From assembly GCA_004299555.1 (NCBI GenBank), contig SCQU01000027.1:1-50110 (forward strand): 50,110 nt of DNA, given 5' to 3'. Source of the DNA: Rhodanobacteraceae bacterium. GTDB taxonomy: Bacteria; Pseudomonadota; Gammaproteobacteria; Xanthomonadales; Rhodanobacteraceae. Shown piece after piece: positions 25,893 through 35,519 of the stretch (its first letter is position 1; the number at the start of each line of letters is the position of its first letter). Position numbers and translations under genes: made by a program. The notes beneath the pieces were generated by a model. It did not search any database. It was given only the letters and a program-made list of their open reading frames with translations, and was not told the DNA's origin.

Positions 25893-26947
25893 GCGAGGGT
25901 AACCGCCAGATTGAGTCGACCGCCGCGTCCTGGCTGGCGCGACGCGACGGCGTGCGCTGGTCGGCCGACGATCAACGCGCATTTGATGCATGGCTGGACA
26001 GCAGCACGGCGCACCGCGTGGCGTTCCTGCGCCTTGATGCGGCATGGCGCGAGGCCGGACGGCTGAAGGCACTGGCTGCCATCGACGATGCCGGAACGGT
26101 ACCCAAGCGCGGCGCCTGGCGCCGCCTGCCCTACTTCAACCTGCCCGCACACGCCGCCGGCCCCGGGCGTGACGCAAAGCCATCCGGCCGGCGTCGCCGG
26201 TGGCTCCTCGCGTCGGCAGCCGCCTTGTTCGCGGTGGTGCTGGCCAGCGGCACCTTGCTGTGGCGCGCCACGCAACAGGTCGATCGCAGCGTCTGGACCA
26301 CCGCCGTGGGCGAGCAACAGCTCGTACACCTTGCCGACGGCTCGGCGGCAACGCTCTCCGGCGACACCGAGCTGCGTGTATTCCTGGGCCGCCGCGAACG
26401 CAACGTCGACCTCGTGCGCGGCGAGGCGCTGTTCGATGTAGCCAAGGACCACACGCGCCCATTCGTGGTGCATGCCAGCGGCTATCGTGTCATCGCGGTG
26501 GGTACACGGTTTGACGTGCGTCAGGACGGCAACCGCCTGCGCGTGGTGGTGACGCGTGGCCTGGTGCGGCTGCAGCCAGCCAACGGCAACGGCCAGGACG
26601 CAACCGAATTGCCGGCCGGCAGCATCGCCCAGGTCAGTGCTGCCGGTGTCGTGGTGCGCCATGTTTCGCAGGCATTGGCGGCCGACGCCCTGAGCTGGCG
26701 CGACGGGTTTGCAGATCTCCACGACACGCCACTGGCCGACGCCGTCGCCCAATTCAACCGTTACAACCAGCGGCAAATCACCATCGCCGATCCGGCGCTC
26801 GCCGACCTTCGCGTGGGCGGGCACTTCCGCCTCGACAACCAAGCCGCGTTCGTACGCCTGCTGGAACAGATGTTCCCCATCCACGCCGAGCGGCAAGGCC
26901 AGGGTATCGTCCTGCGGCAAGCGGCAGGTACGCCTGCCGCCCCATGA
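25889..26947 (+). CDS. FecR family anti-sigma / signal transducer
   Basis: A 352-residue inner-membrane protein. The N-terminal cytosolic part (DUF4880 type) has WLARRDGVRWSADDQRAFDA. One transmembrane helix lies at about residues 105-127. The periplasmic FecR domain has VHLADGSAATLSGDTELRVF and VRGEALFDVAKDHTRPFVVH. The C-terminal STN-like part (DUF4974) has DTPLADAVAQFNRYNQRQIT. It binds the receptor's signalling domain and controls the FecI-type sigma factor. The three-gene order sigma, fecR, TonB receptor is classical cell-surface signalling. Confidence 0.93.
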   Translation: MSEGNRQIESTAASWLARRDGVRWSADDQRAFDAWLDSSTAHRVAFLRLDAAWREAGRLKALAAIDDAGTVPKRGAWRRLPYFNLPAHAAGPGRDAKPSGRRRRWLLASAAALFAVVLASGTLLWRATQQVDRSVWTTAVGEQQLVHLADGSAATLSGDTELRVFLGRRERNVDLVRGEALFDVAKDHTRPFVVHASGYRVIAVGTRFDVRQDGNRLRVVVTRGLVRLQPANGNGQDATELPAGSIAQVSAAGVVVRHVSQALAADALSWRDGFADLHDTPLADAVAQFNRYNQRQITIADPALADLRVGGHFRLDNQAAFVRLLEQMFPIHAERQGQGIVLRQAAGTPAAP

Positions 26948-27034
26948 CGGCCGCGCCGCCGCAGGGAGGGATCGGATCGCGCAGTTCGTCTTGGGTGGAG
27001 ACGGCGCTGCACCGGCGCCAACGGGGGAGCCAGC

Positions 27035-30000
27035 ATGCGGAAACTTGCCATCTGCGTCGCGTTGGGCCTGGCCTGCGCACTGCCGGCCTACGGCCTGGCG
27101 CAGCAACCTGCCACGCGTGAAATCAACATACCGGCCGGCAGTCTGGTGGCCGCGCTCGATGCACTCGCACACCAAACCGGTGCGCAATTCGTGTACAGCA
27201 CGAGTCAGCTCTCGGGCCTCACGACCAAGGGCGTGCATGGTTCGCTCGATGCCCGGGCCGCGCTCGACAAACTGCTCGCCGGCACCGGCTACAGGGCCGA
27301 GCGCGACGCTTCCGGCGCGATGGTGATCGTGCGGCAGCCGGTACCCGCGACCAAGCCCGCTCCGCCACCAGCGTCCAGGACCCCAGCCACGGGCACGACC
27401 ACCACGGGTGCGCCAACCAAGACCATGCAGGAAATCGTGGTCACGGGATCGCGCATCCCGCGCACGGTGGTCGAAGGCCCCGCCCCCGTGGTCCGCATCA
27501 GCGCTCAGGACATCAAGGAGCGCGGTTTCATCAACGTCCCGGACCTCATGGCGTCACTGAACCAAAACCTGGGGGCGTTGCAAAACAACCAGTACACCGA
27601 TGGCTTCACGCCCGGTGCACAGGCCGTGGACCTGCGCGGCCTTGGCCCCGGCCACACGCTGGTCCTCGTGAACGGGCGGCGGATTGCAGACTACCCGCAG
27701 GCCTACAACGGCAGCAGCAACTTCACCGATATCTCCAATATCCCGGTCGCCCTGATCGACCGCGTTGAAATCCTCTCGGGCAGTGCGTCGGCGGTCTACG
27801 GCTCGGACGCGATCGCCGGGGTGACCAACTTCATCCTGAAGAAGAAGGCCGATGGCACCACCATCGACTTCCGCGCCGGCGGTGCCGAGCACGGCGGCTA
27901 TGCATCACAGCAACTCGACATCACGACCGGTTTTTCCAAGGGCAAACTCGACACCATCTTTGGACTGGAACTGCTCAACAGGAACCCGCTGTGGGCCTAC
28001 CAGCGGAGCTACACCGATTCGCGCCTCGACAGCCCGGCCGACCGCACGGACATCGTGGCCAGCCGCAATTTCTACCGCAGTGACATCGACGGCAATTACC
28101 TGGACCCGGGCCAGGCCACCTGCGCCAAGATCGGCTACCTCGACCAGGGCTCGATGCAATACGCGTCGCGCGACGGTTACGCCGCCGACGGCGGCCCCGG
28201 GTACTTTTGCGGCAGCTACGACGATGTCCGCTACGGCACGTTCGAGAACGGCCGCAGGATGGCCAACCTGTATGCCGGCGCGACCTACCACTTCAACGGC
28301 TTCACCGACGCGTACGCGAATGTCCTGGCCAGCACCTCGCACCAGTACAGCTTCAATACGCTGCTCGAGTGGTTCAACTGCGAGCCGCTGAACGGCGACT
28401 GCACCGACACGCCTTTTTTCAACACCGCCACCGGCCAGGTCGAAGAATGGGGACGCGACTACTTCACCCTCGAGGAAAACGGCAACCTGCAACGTGGCCA
28501 GATCCGCAACATCGGCAATGCGTTGTCCCTCAACGTCGGCATCAAGGGTACGTTCGGCGCCGGCAGCGACTGGAACTACGAGGCCAACTTCGGGCACTCG
28601 CAGAACAGGGTCGAGGAAAAGTGGCCCGCGCTGGTCGCCGCCAAGGCGCAAGCCCTGTACCTGGGGCCGTCGCTGGGTACCGACCCCGACAGCGGCTACC
28701 AGATGTACGACGCGCCGGTCCAGCGCCTCTACACGCCGTTGACTCCCGCGCAATTTGCCTCGATATCGCAGGACTCGATCGACCACGACAAATCGCGCAC
28801 CGAAAACTACACGTTCACGCTGACCAACACCAACCTCTTCCACCTGCCCGCCGGGCCGGTCGGGTTTGCCGGCGTCGCCGAGTATGGCAATTCCTACTTC
28901 TCGCAGGACGCCGACCCATTGTCGCTGGACGGCAGCTACTATGGGCTGCACAACACCAGCGCGATCGGTTCACGCAGCCGCATGGCGCTCGGTTACGAGT
29001 TCAGCGTGCCGGTCTTCTCCAGGCTCACGTTGACCACTGCCGGACGCTATGACCGTTACAGCTACAGCGATACCGACAGCGGCAAGTTCACCTATGCCTT
29101 CGGCGTCGAGTACCGGCCGTTCAAGAGCCTCCTGTTGCGCGGATCGCTGTCGACCGGCTTCCGTGCGCCCGATCTCAATTACCTGTATGAGGGCATGAGT
29201 GGCTCCAGCTCGGATGGCACCGATTACTACCAGTGCCGCCTGCTCGAGCCGCAAAGCGGTCCCGATTACTACGACAACTGCAGCAACGGCGACGTCAGCT
29301 TCAACGGCCGCAGCCATGGCAGCACCGCGCTCAAGGATGAAACCAGCCGCTCGTTCACCTACGGCTTGGTCTACGCGCCCACGCCCAGTTTCGACGTGAG
29401 CGCGGACTATTACCACATCAAACTGAGCAACGAGGTCGAGTTCCAGGACAGCGACACGATCCTGCGCGAGGAAGCCAACTGCCGGTTGGGCCAGGCGCCC
29501 GACGGCTCGCCGGTGGACGGCACCTCGGCATTCTGCCGGCAAATCGAGAGCCAGGTGGTCCGCAACCCGGCAACCGCGGCGTTCAACCCCAACGCCATTA
29601 CGTCGGTACTGGTACTGCCGATCAACGCCGCCATCGACGAGACCTCCGGCGTTGACGTGAACGTCCACTACCGGCTTGCGACTGCGCGCGCGGGCAATTT
29701 CGACTTTCGCGCCGGCGCCACCTACGTCGCCATGCACCGCACGCAGCTCAGCGCCGATTCCGAAGTCGACAACGAGCTGACCGACCTCTTTACCTACCTG
29801 ATCCCGCGTACCAAGGCCAACGCGTCGGTAACCTGGAACTTCCACGACTTCACGGCGACGCTGTACGGCTCGCGGCTGGGCGGATTACCGAATTTCGACG
29901 GTACCGAGCGCATGGCGCCAACCTTCCTCTACAACCTGACCATGGGCTATCACGTCGCCCCCGGCGTGGATGTCTCGTTCGTCGTCGACAACCTGTTCGA

Positions 30001-30124
30001 CAAGCGCCCCCAACGCGACCCGACCTGGACCAGCTACCCGTACTTCGACCGCGCGTGGTTCAATCCCATCGGGCGCGCGTATTTTGTCGACGTGGCTGTC
30101 AAACTCGGCGCACACAACCACTAG
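27035..30124 (+). CDS. TonB-dependent receptor with STN signalling domain
   Basis: A 1029-residue outer-membrane protein with a Sec signal ending near GLAQ. The STN domain (about 27-100) has NIPAGSLVAALDALAHQTGA and VHGSLDARAALDKLLAGTGY. A Pro/Thr linker leads to the TonB box region QEIVVTGSRIPR (about 132-143). The plug has LRGLGPGHTLVLVNGRRIAD and SASAVYGSDAIAGVTNFILK, and a 22-strand barrel follows. The size and lack of siderophore-type partners suit uptake of peptides or oligosaccharide-like compounds. Shine-Dalgarno GGGGGAG precedes the ATG. The STN domain makes it the sensor for the FecR/FecI pair upstream. Confidence 0.94.
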   Translation: MRKLAICVALGLACALPAYGLAQQPATREINIPAGSLVAALDALAHQTGAQFVYSTSQLSGLTTKGVHGSLDARAALDKLLAGTGYRAERDASGAMVIVRQPVPATKPAPPPASRTPATGTTTTGAPTKTMQEIVVTGSRIPRTVVEGPAPVVRISAQDIKERGFINVPDLMASLNQNLGALQNNQYTDGFTPGAQAVDLRGLGPGHTLVLVNGRRIADYPQAYNGSSNFTDISNIPVALIDRVEILSGSASAVYGSDAIAGVTNFILKKKADGTTIDFRAGGAEHGGYASQQLDITTGFSKGKLDTIFGLELLNRNPLWAYQRSYTDSRLDSPADRTDIVASRNFYRSDIDGNYLDPGQATCAKIGYLDQGSMQYASRDGYAADGGPGYFCGSYDDVRYGTFENGRRMANLYAGATYHFNGFTDAYANVLASTSHQYSFNTLLEWFNCEPLNGDCTDTPFFNTATGQVEEWGRDYFTLEENGNLQRGQIRNIGNALSLNVGIKGTFGAGSDWNYEANFGHSQNRVEEKWPALVAAKAQALYLGPSLGTDPDSGYQMYDAPVQRLYTPLTPAQFASISQDSIDHDKSRTENYTFTLTNTNLFHLPAGPVGFAGVAEYGNSYFSQDADPLSLDGSYYGLHNTSAIGSRSRMALGYEFSVPVFSRLTLTTAGRYDRYSYSDTDSGKFTYAFGVEYRPFKSLLLRGSLSTGFRAPDLNYLYEGMSGSSSDGTDYYQCRLLEPQSGPDYYDNCSNGDVSFNGRSHGSTALKDETSRSFTYGLVYAPTPSFDVSADYYHIKLSNEVEFQDSDTILREEANCRLGQAPDGSPVDGTSAFCRQIESQVVRNPATAAFNPNAITSVLVLPINAAIDETSGVDVNVHYRLATARAGNFDFRAGATYVAMHRTQLSADSEVDNELTDLFTYLIPRTKANASVTWNFHDFTATLYGSRLGGLPNFDGTERMAPTFLYNLTMGYHVAPGVDVSFVVDNLFDKRPQRDPTWTSYPYFDRAWFNPIGRAYFVDVAVKLGAHNH

Positions 30125-30213
30125 GCGACCACCGATCCACGCTGCAGCGACATGATGGATCGCCGGCTCCGGGGGCGTGCGCCGAACCCGACACACCAAC
30201 ACGAGGCAAGTCG

Positions 30214-32985
30214 ATGAAGTTTGCAGCGATTGCGGTTGCCACCCTTGCCCTCGTCGTGACCACCGCCGCGGTTGCCGGCGCGCCCGGTACCTACGCGCGC
30301 GCGCCGGACCAGCCGATCGATCAGGCCTATACCGCGAAAATTGCCCGATACACCACCGCGCCATACTTCAACACGCCACTCACGGATTACCTGCCGGCGT
30401 CGGCCAGCGTGCCGACCCCCGCGACGGTGCTGGGCGATATCGCCGGCGCACCCGACACCCTGCCCTACGCCGAAACCGTCTACCGGTACTTCCGGCTGCT
30501 GGCCAAGGCCACGCCACGCGTGCGGGTTTACACCATCGGCCATTCCGAAGAAGGCAAGGAGATGATCGCAGTGGCGATCGCCGACGCCTCACTGCTCGAC
30601 ACACTCGATGCCAACGAAGCCCGCCTCGCGCAGCTGGCCGATCCACGCACACTGGATCTGGACGATGCCAAAGCCGCCGCCATCATCAAGGACGCAACAC
30701 CGGTCTACTACATCACCGGCACCATCCACTCGACCGAAACCGGCGCGCCCACGGCACTGATGGAACTGGCGTATCGACTGGCCGTGGACGACGCACCGTA
30801 CATCAAGAACATCCGGGCGCATGTCATCACCCTCATCACGCCCGTGGTCGAGGTGGATGGCCGCGACCGGATGGTCGACCTGTACCGCTGGCACCGCGCC
30901 CACCCGGGTGAAAACTACCCCTACCTCAAATACTGGGGCCACTACGTCGCCCATGACAACAACCGTGACGGCATGGCGCTCACGCTCAACCTGTCGCGCA
31001 ACGTGCTCAACACCTTTCTCGGCTGGCACGCGCAGGTACTGCACGACCTGCACGAATCGGTCCCGTTCCTCTATGACGATACCGCGGGCGCCGGCCCCTA
31101 CAACCCGTGGATCGATCCGATCCTCGCCGGTGAATGGCACCAGATGGCGTGGAACAACGTCACCGAGCTGACCAAACTCGGCCTGCCGGGCGTATTCACC
31201 CACGGGCCGTTCGACACCTGGAGCCCCGGCTACCTGATGTCGCTTGCGATGACGCACAACGGCATCGCGCGGCTGTATGAAACCTTCGGCAACTACGGTG
31301 CCGACACCCTCGAGCGCGTGCTCGGTCCCGATGAGTACCAGCGCACCTGGTATGCACCGAATCCGCCCCTGCCCAAGGTGCTGTGGTCGCAGCGCGACAA
31401 CAACAACTATGAAGAATCCGGATTGCTGACCGCACTGTCCTACTTCGCCGGACATCGGGAGATGTTCCTGCGCAACTTCTGGCTGAAGTCCAAACACGCG
31501 GTCGAAAAGCCGCAACTGGCCGGCCCCGCGGCATACGTCCTGACCGGTGACAACAAAGCCCCCGGCGCACTCCACCATCTGCTGCACATCCTCAGCCTGC
31601 AACACGTCGAAATCAGCCGCGCCACCGCGCCGTTCACGGTCAAGGTCGCCAACCAGACGCGTATCGTCGGTGCGGACGGCACGGCCGCACCCGCTGCCAA
31701 AAACAGGATCGAGCCGCCGCCCGTCAAGGCGATCACGCGCACGTTCCCGGCGGGCAGCTTCATCGTCCGCATGGACCAGCCGTATTCGACGGTCGCCGAC
31801 GAACTGCTGGACCGTGAATACTGGTCGCCCGACGACCCGCAAAAAACGCCCTACGATGACACCGGCTGGTCCTTTGGCGACCTGTTCGGCGTCGACACCT
31901 CGCGTGTCCTTGACCAGTCCATCCTGAAGGTACCGATGCAGCGCATGGCCGGCGGCTTCGGCGACGCTGCCCTGACGCTCGCTTCGCTCGGCGTCACGGC
32001 CGGCAACCACCTGCCACGCATCGCGCTGATGCATACGTGGCTGTCGACCCAGACCGAGGGTTGGTGGCGCATGGCGCTTGATCGCCTGCACGTCCCCTAC
32101 AGCTACATCAGCACCCAGGACGCCGCGCGTGAACCCGACCTGCACAGCCGTTACGACGTCATTCTTTTTGGCCCGATCGGATCACGCGACGACACCCGCG
32201 CAATCATCCAGGGGCTGCCCATGTACGGCAACCCGCTGCCGTGGCAGCACACCAGCCTGACGCCGCACCTTGGGTTGATCGACTCCACCCCCGACATCCG
32301 CCCCGGTCTCGGTGAAACCGGCCTCGCCAACCTCAAGCGCTTCGTTGCCGATGGCGGGCTGCTCATCACCTCGGAAGACACCGCGCGCCTTGCGATCGAC
32401 GTCGGCCTCGCGCCGGGCGTCGTGGTCACGCCAACCAAGGATCTGCGGGTGGTTGGCACGATCCTGCGCGCGCAGACCGTCGATACGAAAAGCCCGCTCG
32501 CGGTCGGCTACGCGCGGCCGTTCGCACTCTACAGCGCAACCGGGCTCTCCTTTGAAGTGGCCGACCAGACCATCGGCAACGCCGGCCTGCCGACGGCCGG
32601 CGATTACCACCGCCCGACCGGGCGCGGCGGCATCGACGATGTGGACGTGCCCGAAGGCCGGCCGTTCCAGCAGCCACCGGCGCTACCCGACGTCAAGCCC
32701 TGGCAGGCGGTACCGCTCAACCTCGAGCAGGCACGCCACAACCCGTACCTCATCCCGGCTGCCGACCGGCCCACCGTCGTCGCGCGCTGGGCCGACGCCG
32801 GCCAGCTGTTCATCAGCGGCCTGCTCCAGCACGGCGGCCAGATGGCCGGTCGCGCAGCGGTGGTCGAGGCGCGCTACGGCAAGGGCCACGTGCTGCTGTT
32901 CGCCAACAATCCGCTTTGGCGCGGGGAAACGATCGGCAGTTATCGCATGTTCTTCAACGCCATCACCCACCACGACCAGCTATGA
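30214..32985 (+). CDS. Secreted M14 family zinc carboxypeptidase with C-terminal amidotransferase-like domain
   Basis: A 923-residue exported protein with a signal peptide of about 22 residues. The M14 domain (about 80-400) has the zinc motif GTIHSTETG (His172, Glu175) and a probable third ligand His280 in LHDLHES. A C-terminal segment (about 600-760), starting LPRIALMHTWLSTQTEGWW and containing SRYDVILFGPIGS, resembles a class I glutamine-amidotransferase or ThuA-type fold and may bind ligand. M14 enzymes remove C-terminal residues or act on cell-wall peptides. It is 89 bp downstream of the receptor and overlaps the next gene through ATGA. Confidence 0.87.
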   Translation: MKFAAIAVATLALVVTTAAVAGAPGTYARAPDQPIDQAYTAKIARYTTAPYFNTPLTDYLPASASVPTPATVLGDIAGAPDTLPYAETVYRYFRLLAKATPRVRVYTIGHSEEGKEMIAVAIADASLLDTLDANEARLAQLADPRTLDLDDAKAAAIIKDATPVYYITGTIHSTETGAPTALMELAYRLAVDDAPYIKNIRAHVITLITPVVEVDGRDRMVDLYRWHRAHPGENYPYLKYWGHYVAHDNNRDGMALTLNLSRNVLNTFLGWHAQVLHDLHESVPFLYDDTAGAGPYNPWIDPILAGEWHQMAWNNVTELTKLGLPGVFTHGPFDTWSPGYLMSLAMTHNGIARLYETFGNYGADTLERVLGPDEYQRTWYAPNPPLPKVLWSQRDNNNYEESGLLTALSYFAGHREMFLRNFWLKSKHAVEKPQLAGPAAYVLTGDNKAPGALHHLLHILSLQHVEISRATAPFTVKVANQTRIVGADGTAAPAAKNRIEPPPVKAITRTFPAGSFIVRMDQPYSTVADELLDREYWSPDDPQKTPYDDTGWSFGDLFGVDTSRVLDQSILKVPMQRMAGGFGDAALTLASLGVTAGNHLPRIALMHTWLSTQTEGWWRMALDRLHVPYSYISTQDAAREPDLHSRYDVILFGPIGSRDDTRAIIQGLPMYGNPLPWQHTSLTPHLGLIDSTPDIRPGLGETGLANLKRFVADGGLLITSEDTARLAIDVGLAPGVVVTPTKDLRVVGTILRAQTVDTKSPLAVGYARPFALYSATGLSFEVADQTIGNAGLPTAGDYHRPTGRGGIDDVDVPEGRPFQQPPALPDVKPWQAVPLNLEQARHNPYLIPAADRPTVVARWADAGQLFISGLLQHGGQMAGRAAVVEARYGKGHVLLFANNPLWRGETIGSYRMFFNAITHHDQL

Positions 32986-35309
32986 ACGCGATTGCGCCCA
33001 CGACACACGGGGCCGGTACCACAATGACCGCATCCAACCGGGGGCAACCGATGTCAACGCATCCGGGAACCGTATCGCCCGGCGTCGCCGCAATGCTGCT
33101 TGCGGCCTTGCTGGTGCTGCCGTTCGCAGCGTTCGCTGCGGTCACCGGAAGCCTGCCCGCCGCGAGGACGCACAACGCCGCGTACGCACGGCTGCAGCAC
33201 GAAGCGCAGCAGGTCACGATCACGCGCGATACCTGGGGCATTCCGCACATCCACGGCAAGACCGATGCCGATGCGGTATTCGGGATGATGTACGCCCAAT
33301 GCGAGGACGACTTTGGCCGCGTGCAGGGCAACCTGCTGGACGCCTTGGGCTGGAAGGCGCGCGCCGATGGCGAGGCGGCAATCTGGGCGGACCTGCGCGA
33401 GCAACTGTGGATCGACCCGGCCGTCCTGCAACACGATTACACGACGAGCCCCGCGTGGCTCAGGAAACTGATGGACGCCTGGGCCGATGGCCTCAACTGG
33501 TACCTTGCGCAACATCCGGACCTGCATCCGGTCATCGCGCACTATGAGCCCTGGATGGCGCTCAGCTTCACCGAGGGCAGCATCGGTGGCGACATCACGC
33601 GGGTGGAGTTGGCGCCGCTGGCAAAGTTCTACGGCGCCGATCCGGCGACCACGGTTGCGCTGGCCCAAACCATTCCGCCGACGTGGGTTGACCCGATCGG
33701 TTCCAACGGCATCGCGATCGCGCCGAAACTCTCGGCGGATGGCCACGCACTGCTGTTGATCAACCCGCACGTCACCTTCAACTTCCGTACCGAATCGCAA
33801 ATGTCGAGCGATCAGGGCCTCGATGCCTACGGCGCGTCGACCTGGGGCCAGTTTTTCATCTATCAGGGCTTCAACCGCCACATCGGCTGGATGCACACTT
33901 CGACCGGTGTCGACGCGGTCGATGCATTCGCCGAAACCGTCGCGTCCAAGGACGGCAAGTATTTCTACAAGTTCGGATCGAAGGACCTGCCGGTCACGAC
34001 CCGCGACATCACCATCGACTACCGGAAGCCTGACGGATCCATGGGCACGCGCCATTTCACCGCCTACTTCACCAAGGCCGGTCCGATCGTCGCGAGCGAA
34101 CACGGCAAGTGGATCGCCGAAGCATTGATGAATCGCCCGGTTCCCGCGCTGGAGCAAAGCTGGCTGCGGACCAAGGCCACCGATCTTGCCAGCTACATGA
34201 AAGTGGCCGAGCTCAAGGCCAACTCCTCCAACAACACGATCTTTGCCGACGACAAGGGTGAAATCGCACTCCTTGCCCCGCAGTTCATTCCGAAGCGCGA
34301 CAACGCCTTCGACTACCTCAAGCCGGTCGATGGTTCCAACCCTGCCACCGCATGGCAGGGTCTGACGCCGCTCAAGGACATGCCCAATGCCATCAACCCG
34401 CCGAACGGGTGGGTGATGAACACCAACAACTGGCCCTACTCGGCGGCCGGCAAGGACAGCCCAAAGCGCGCGGATTACCCGCAGTACATGGATTCCTTTG
34501 GCGAGAACGCGCGCGGCATCCACGCAACCCGCATGTTGACCGGCGCGACGGATTTCACCACCGCAAAACTCATCACCGATGCTTTCGATTCCTACCTGCC
34601 CGCGTTTGCGCGACTGGTGCCGATCCTGGTCAAGGACTACGACAGTTTGCCCGCGCCCGATCCGCTGAAAGCCAGGCTGGCCGGCCCGATTGGCGTCCTG
34701 CGCACGTGGGATGACCGCTGGGGCACGGCATCGATCCCGACCACGCTGGCGGTGCTCTGGGGCGACAAGCTGTGGAACGACGTCACGCCTGCGGCGCTCG
34801 CAAGCGGGCTCGATGCACACACCACCGACCTCATGCAAATCGATTACATCGCGGGCAAAGCGACCCCCACGCAACGCCTCGATGCGCTGGCCAGCGTCGT
34901 CGATCGGCTGGACAAGGATTTCGGTTACTGGGGCGTGCCGTGGGGCCAGGTCAATCGCTATCAGCGTCTGGATGATTCGCTGCACCCGCATTTTGATGAT
35001 GCGAAACCCAGCCTTGCCGTATCGTTCACGTCCTCGCGCTGGGGCTCGCTCGCCGCGTCCAACGCCCACCGCTGGCCGGGCACCCACAAGTACTACGGGA
35101 ACGCCGGCAACAGTTTTGTCGCCGTGGTCGACTTTGGCCCCAAGGTGATCGCCCGCGCCATCCACGTCGGCGGGCAGAGCGGCAACCCCGCATCCAAACA
35201 CTTCACCGATCAGGCACACCGCTACGTGACCGGTGACCTGCGCACGGTGTACTTCTGGCCCGGGCAGATCACCGCGCACGCCGTGCGCTCCTACCACCCC
35301 GGCGGCTGA
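32982..35309 (+). CDS. Penicillin acylase family Ntn-hydrolase (exported)
   Basis: A 775-residue periplasmic precursor. A hydrophobic signal (about 36-54) is followed by the alpha chain with VTITRDTWGIPHIHGKTDAD. The self-cleavage site is at G240/S241 in DPIGSNGIAIAPKL, so Ser241 becomes the N-terminal nucleophile of the beta chain. Later segments fit the family, such as GFNRHIGWMHTSTGVDAVD. Family members hydrolyse beta-lactam side chains, acyl-homoserine lactones, or other N-acyl amides. I used the ATG overlapping the M14 stop; ATGs at 33024 and 33051 would also keep the signal peptide. Translationally coupled to the M14 peptidase. Confidence 0.88.
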   Translation: MNAIAPTTHGAGTTMTASNRGQPMSTHPGTVSPGVAAMLLAALLVLPFAAFAAVTGSLPAARTHNAAYARLQHEAQQVTITRDTWGIPHIHGKTDADAVFGMMYAQCEDDFGRVQGNLLDALGWKARADGEAAIWADLREQLWIDPAVLQHDYTTSPAWLRKLMDAWADGLNWYLAQHPDLHPVIAHYEPWMALSFTEGSIGGDITRVELAPLAKFYGADPATTVALAQTIPPTWVDPIGSNGIAIAPKLSADGHALLLINPHVTFNFRTESQMSSDQGLDAYGASTWGQFFIYQGFNRHIGWMHTSTGVDAVDAFAETVASKDGKYFYKFGSKDLPVTTRDITIDYRKPDGSMGTRHFTAYFTKAGPIVASEHGKWIAEALMNRPVPALEQSWLRTKATDLASYMKVAELKANSSNNTIFADDKGEIALLAPQFIPKRDNAFDYLKPVDGSNPATAWQGLTPLKDMPNAINPPNGWVMNTNNWPYSAAGKDSPKRADYPQYMDSFGENARGIHATRMLTGATDFTTAKLITDAFDSYLPAFARLVPILVKDYDSLPAPDPLKARLAGPIGVLRTWDDRWGTASIPTTLAVLWGDKLWNDVTPAALASGLDAHTTDLMQIDYIAGKATPTQRLDALASVVDRLDKDFGYWGVPWGQVNRYQRLDDSLHPHFDDAKPSLAVSFTSSRWGSLAASNAHRWPGTHKYYGNAGNSFVAVVDFGPKVIARAIHVGGQSGNPASKHFTDQAHRYVTGDLRTVYFWPGQITAHAVRSYHPGG

Positions 35310-35519
35310 TACCCGCGCTTGCGAGCGGCTGAACCGCAACCCTGCGCGCCCGGTACCCGGAGCGCAGGTGCAGGCGGCCCGCGTGCCGGCTGACCGCGTT
35401 GCCGCGCGGGCACGGAGTGCAGTCGTCTCCCGCGCGACACCCGCACGCTGCGTGCTAACGTAGCCACTCGACGCTGCGCGCGGTCGTACCCGCCGCACGC
35501 GCAAAGATTGGAGAACGCG
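35310..35519. other. Intergenic gap inside the peptide-use cluster
   Basis: 210 bp between the Ntn amidase and the dipeptidase-like gene. It holds several imperfect inverted repeats, including GCACGC-T-GCGTGC at 35443-35455, which could be an operator, but no clear promoter boxes. The dipeptidase Shine-Dalgarno GGAGA is at its right end. Confidence 0.35.
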
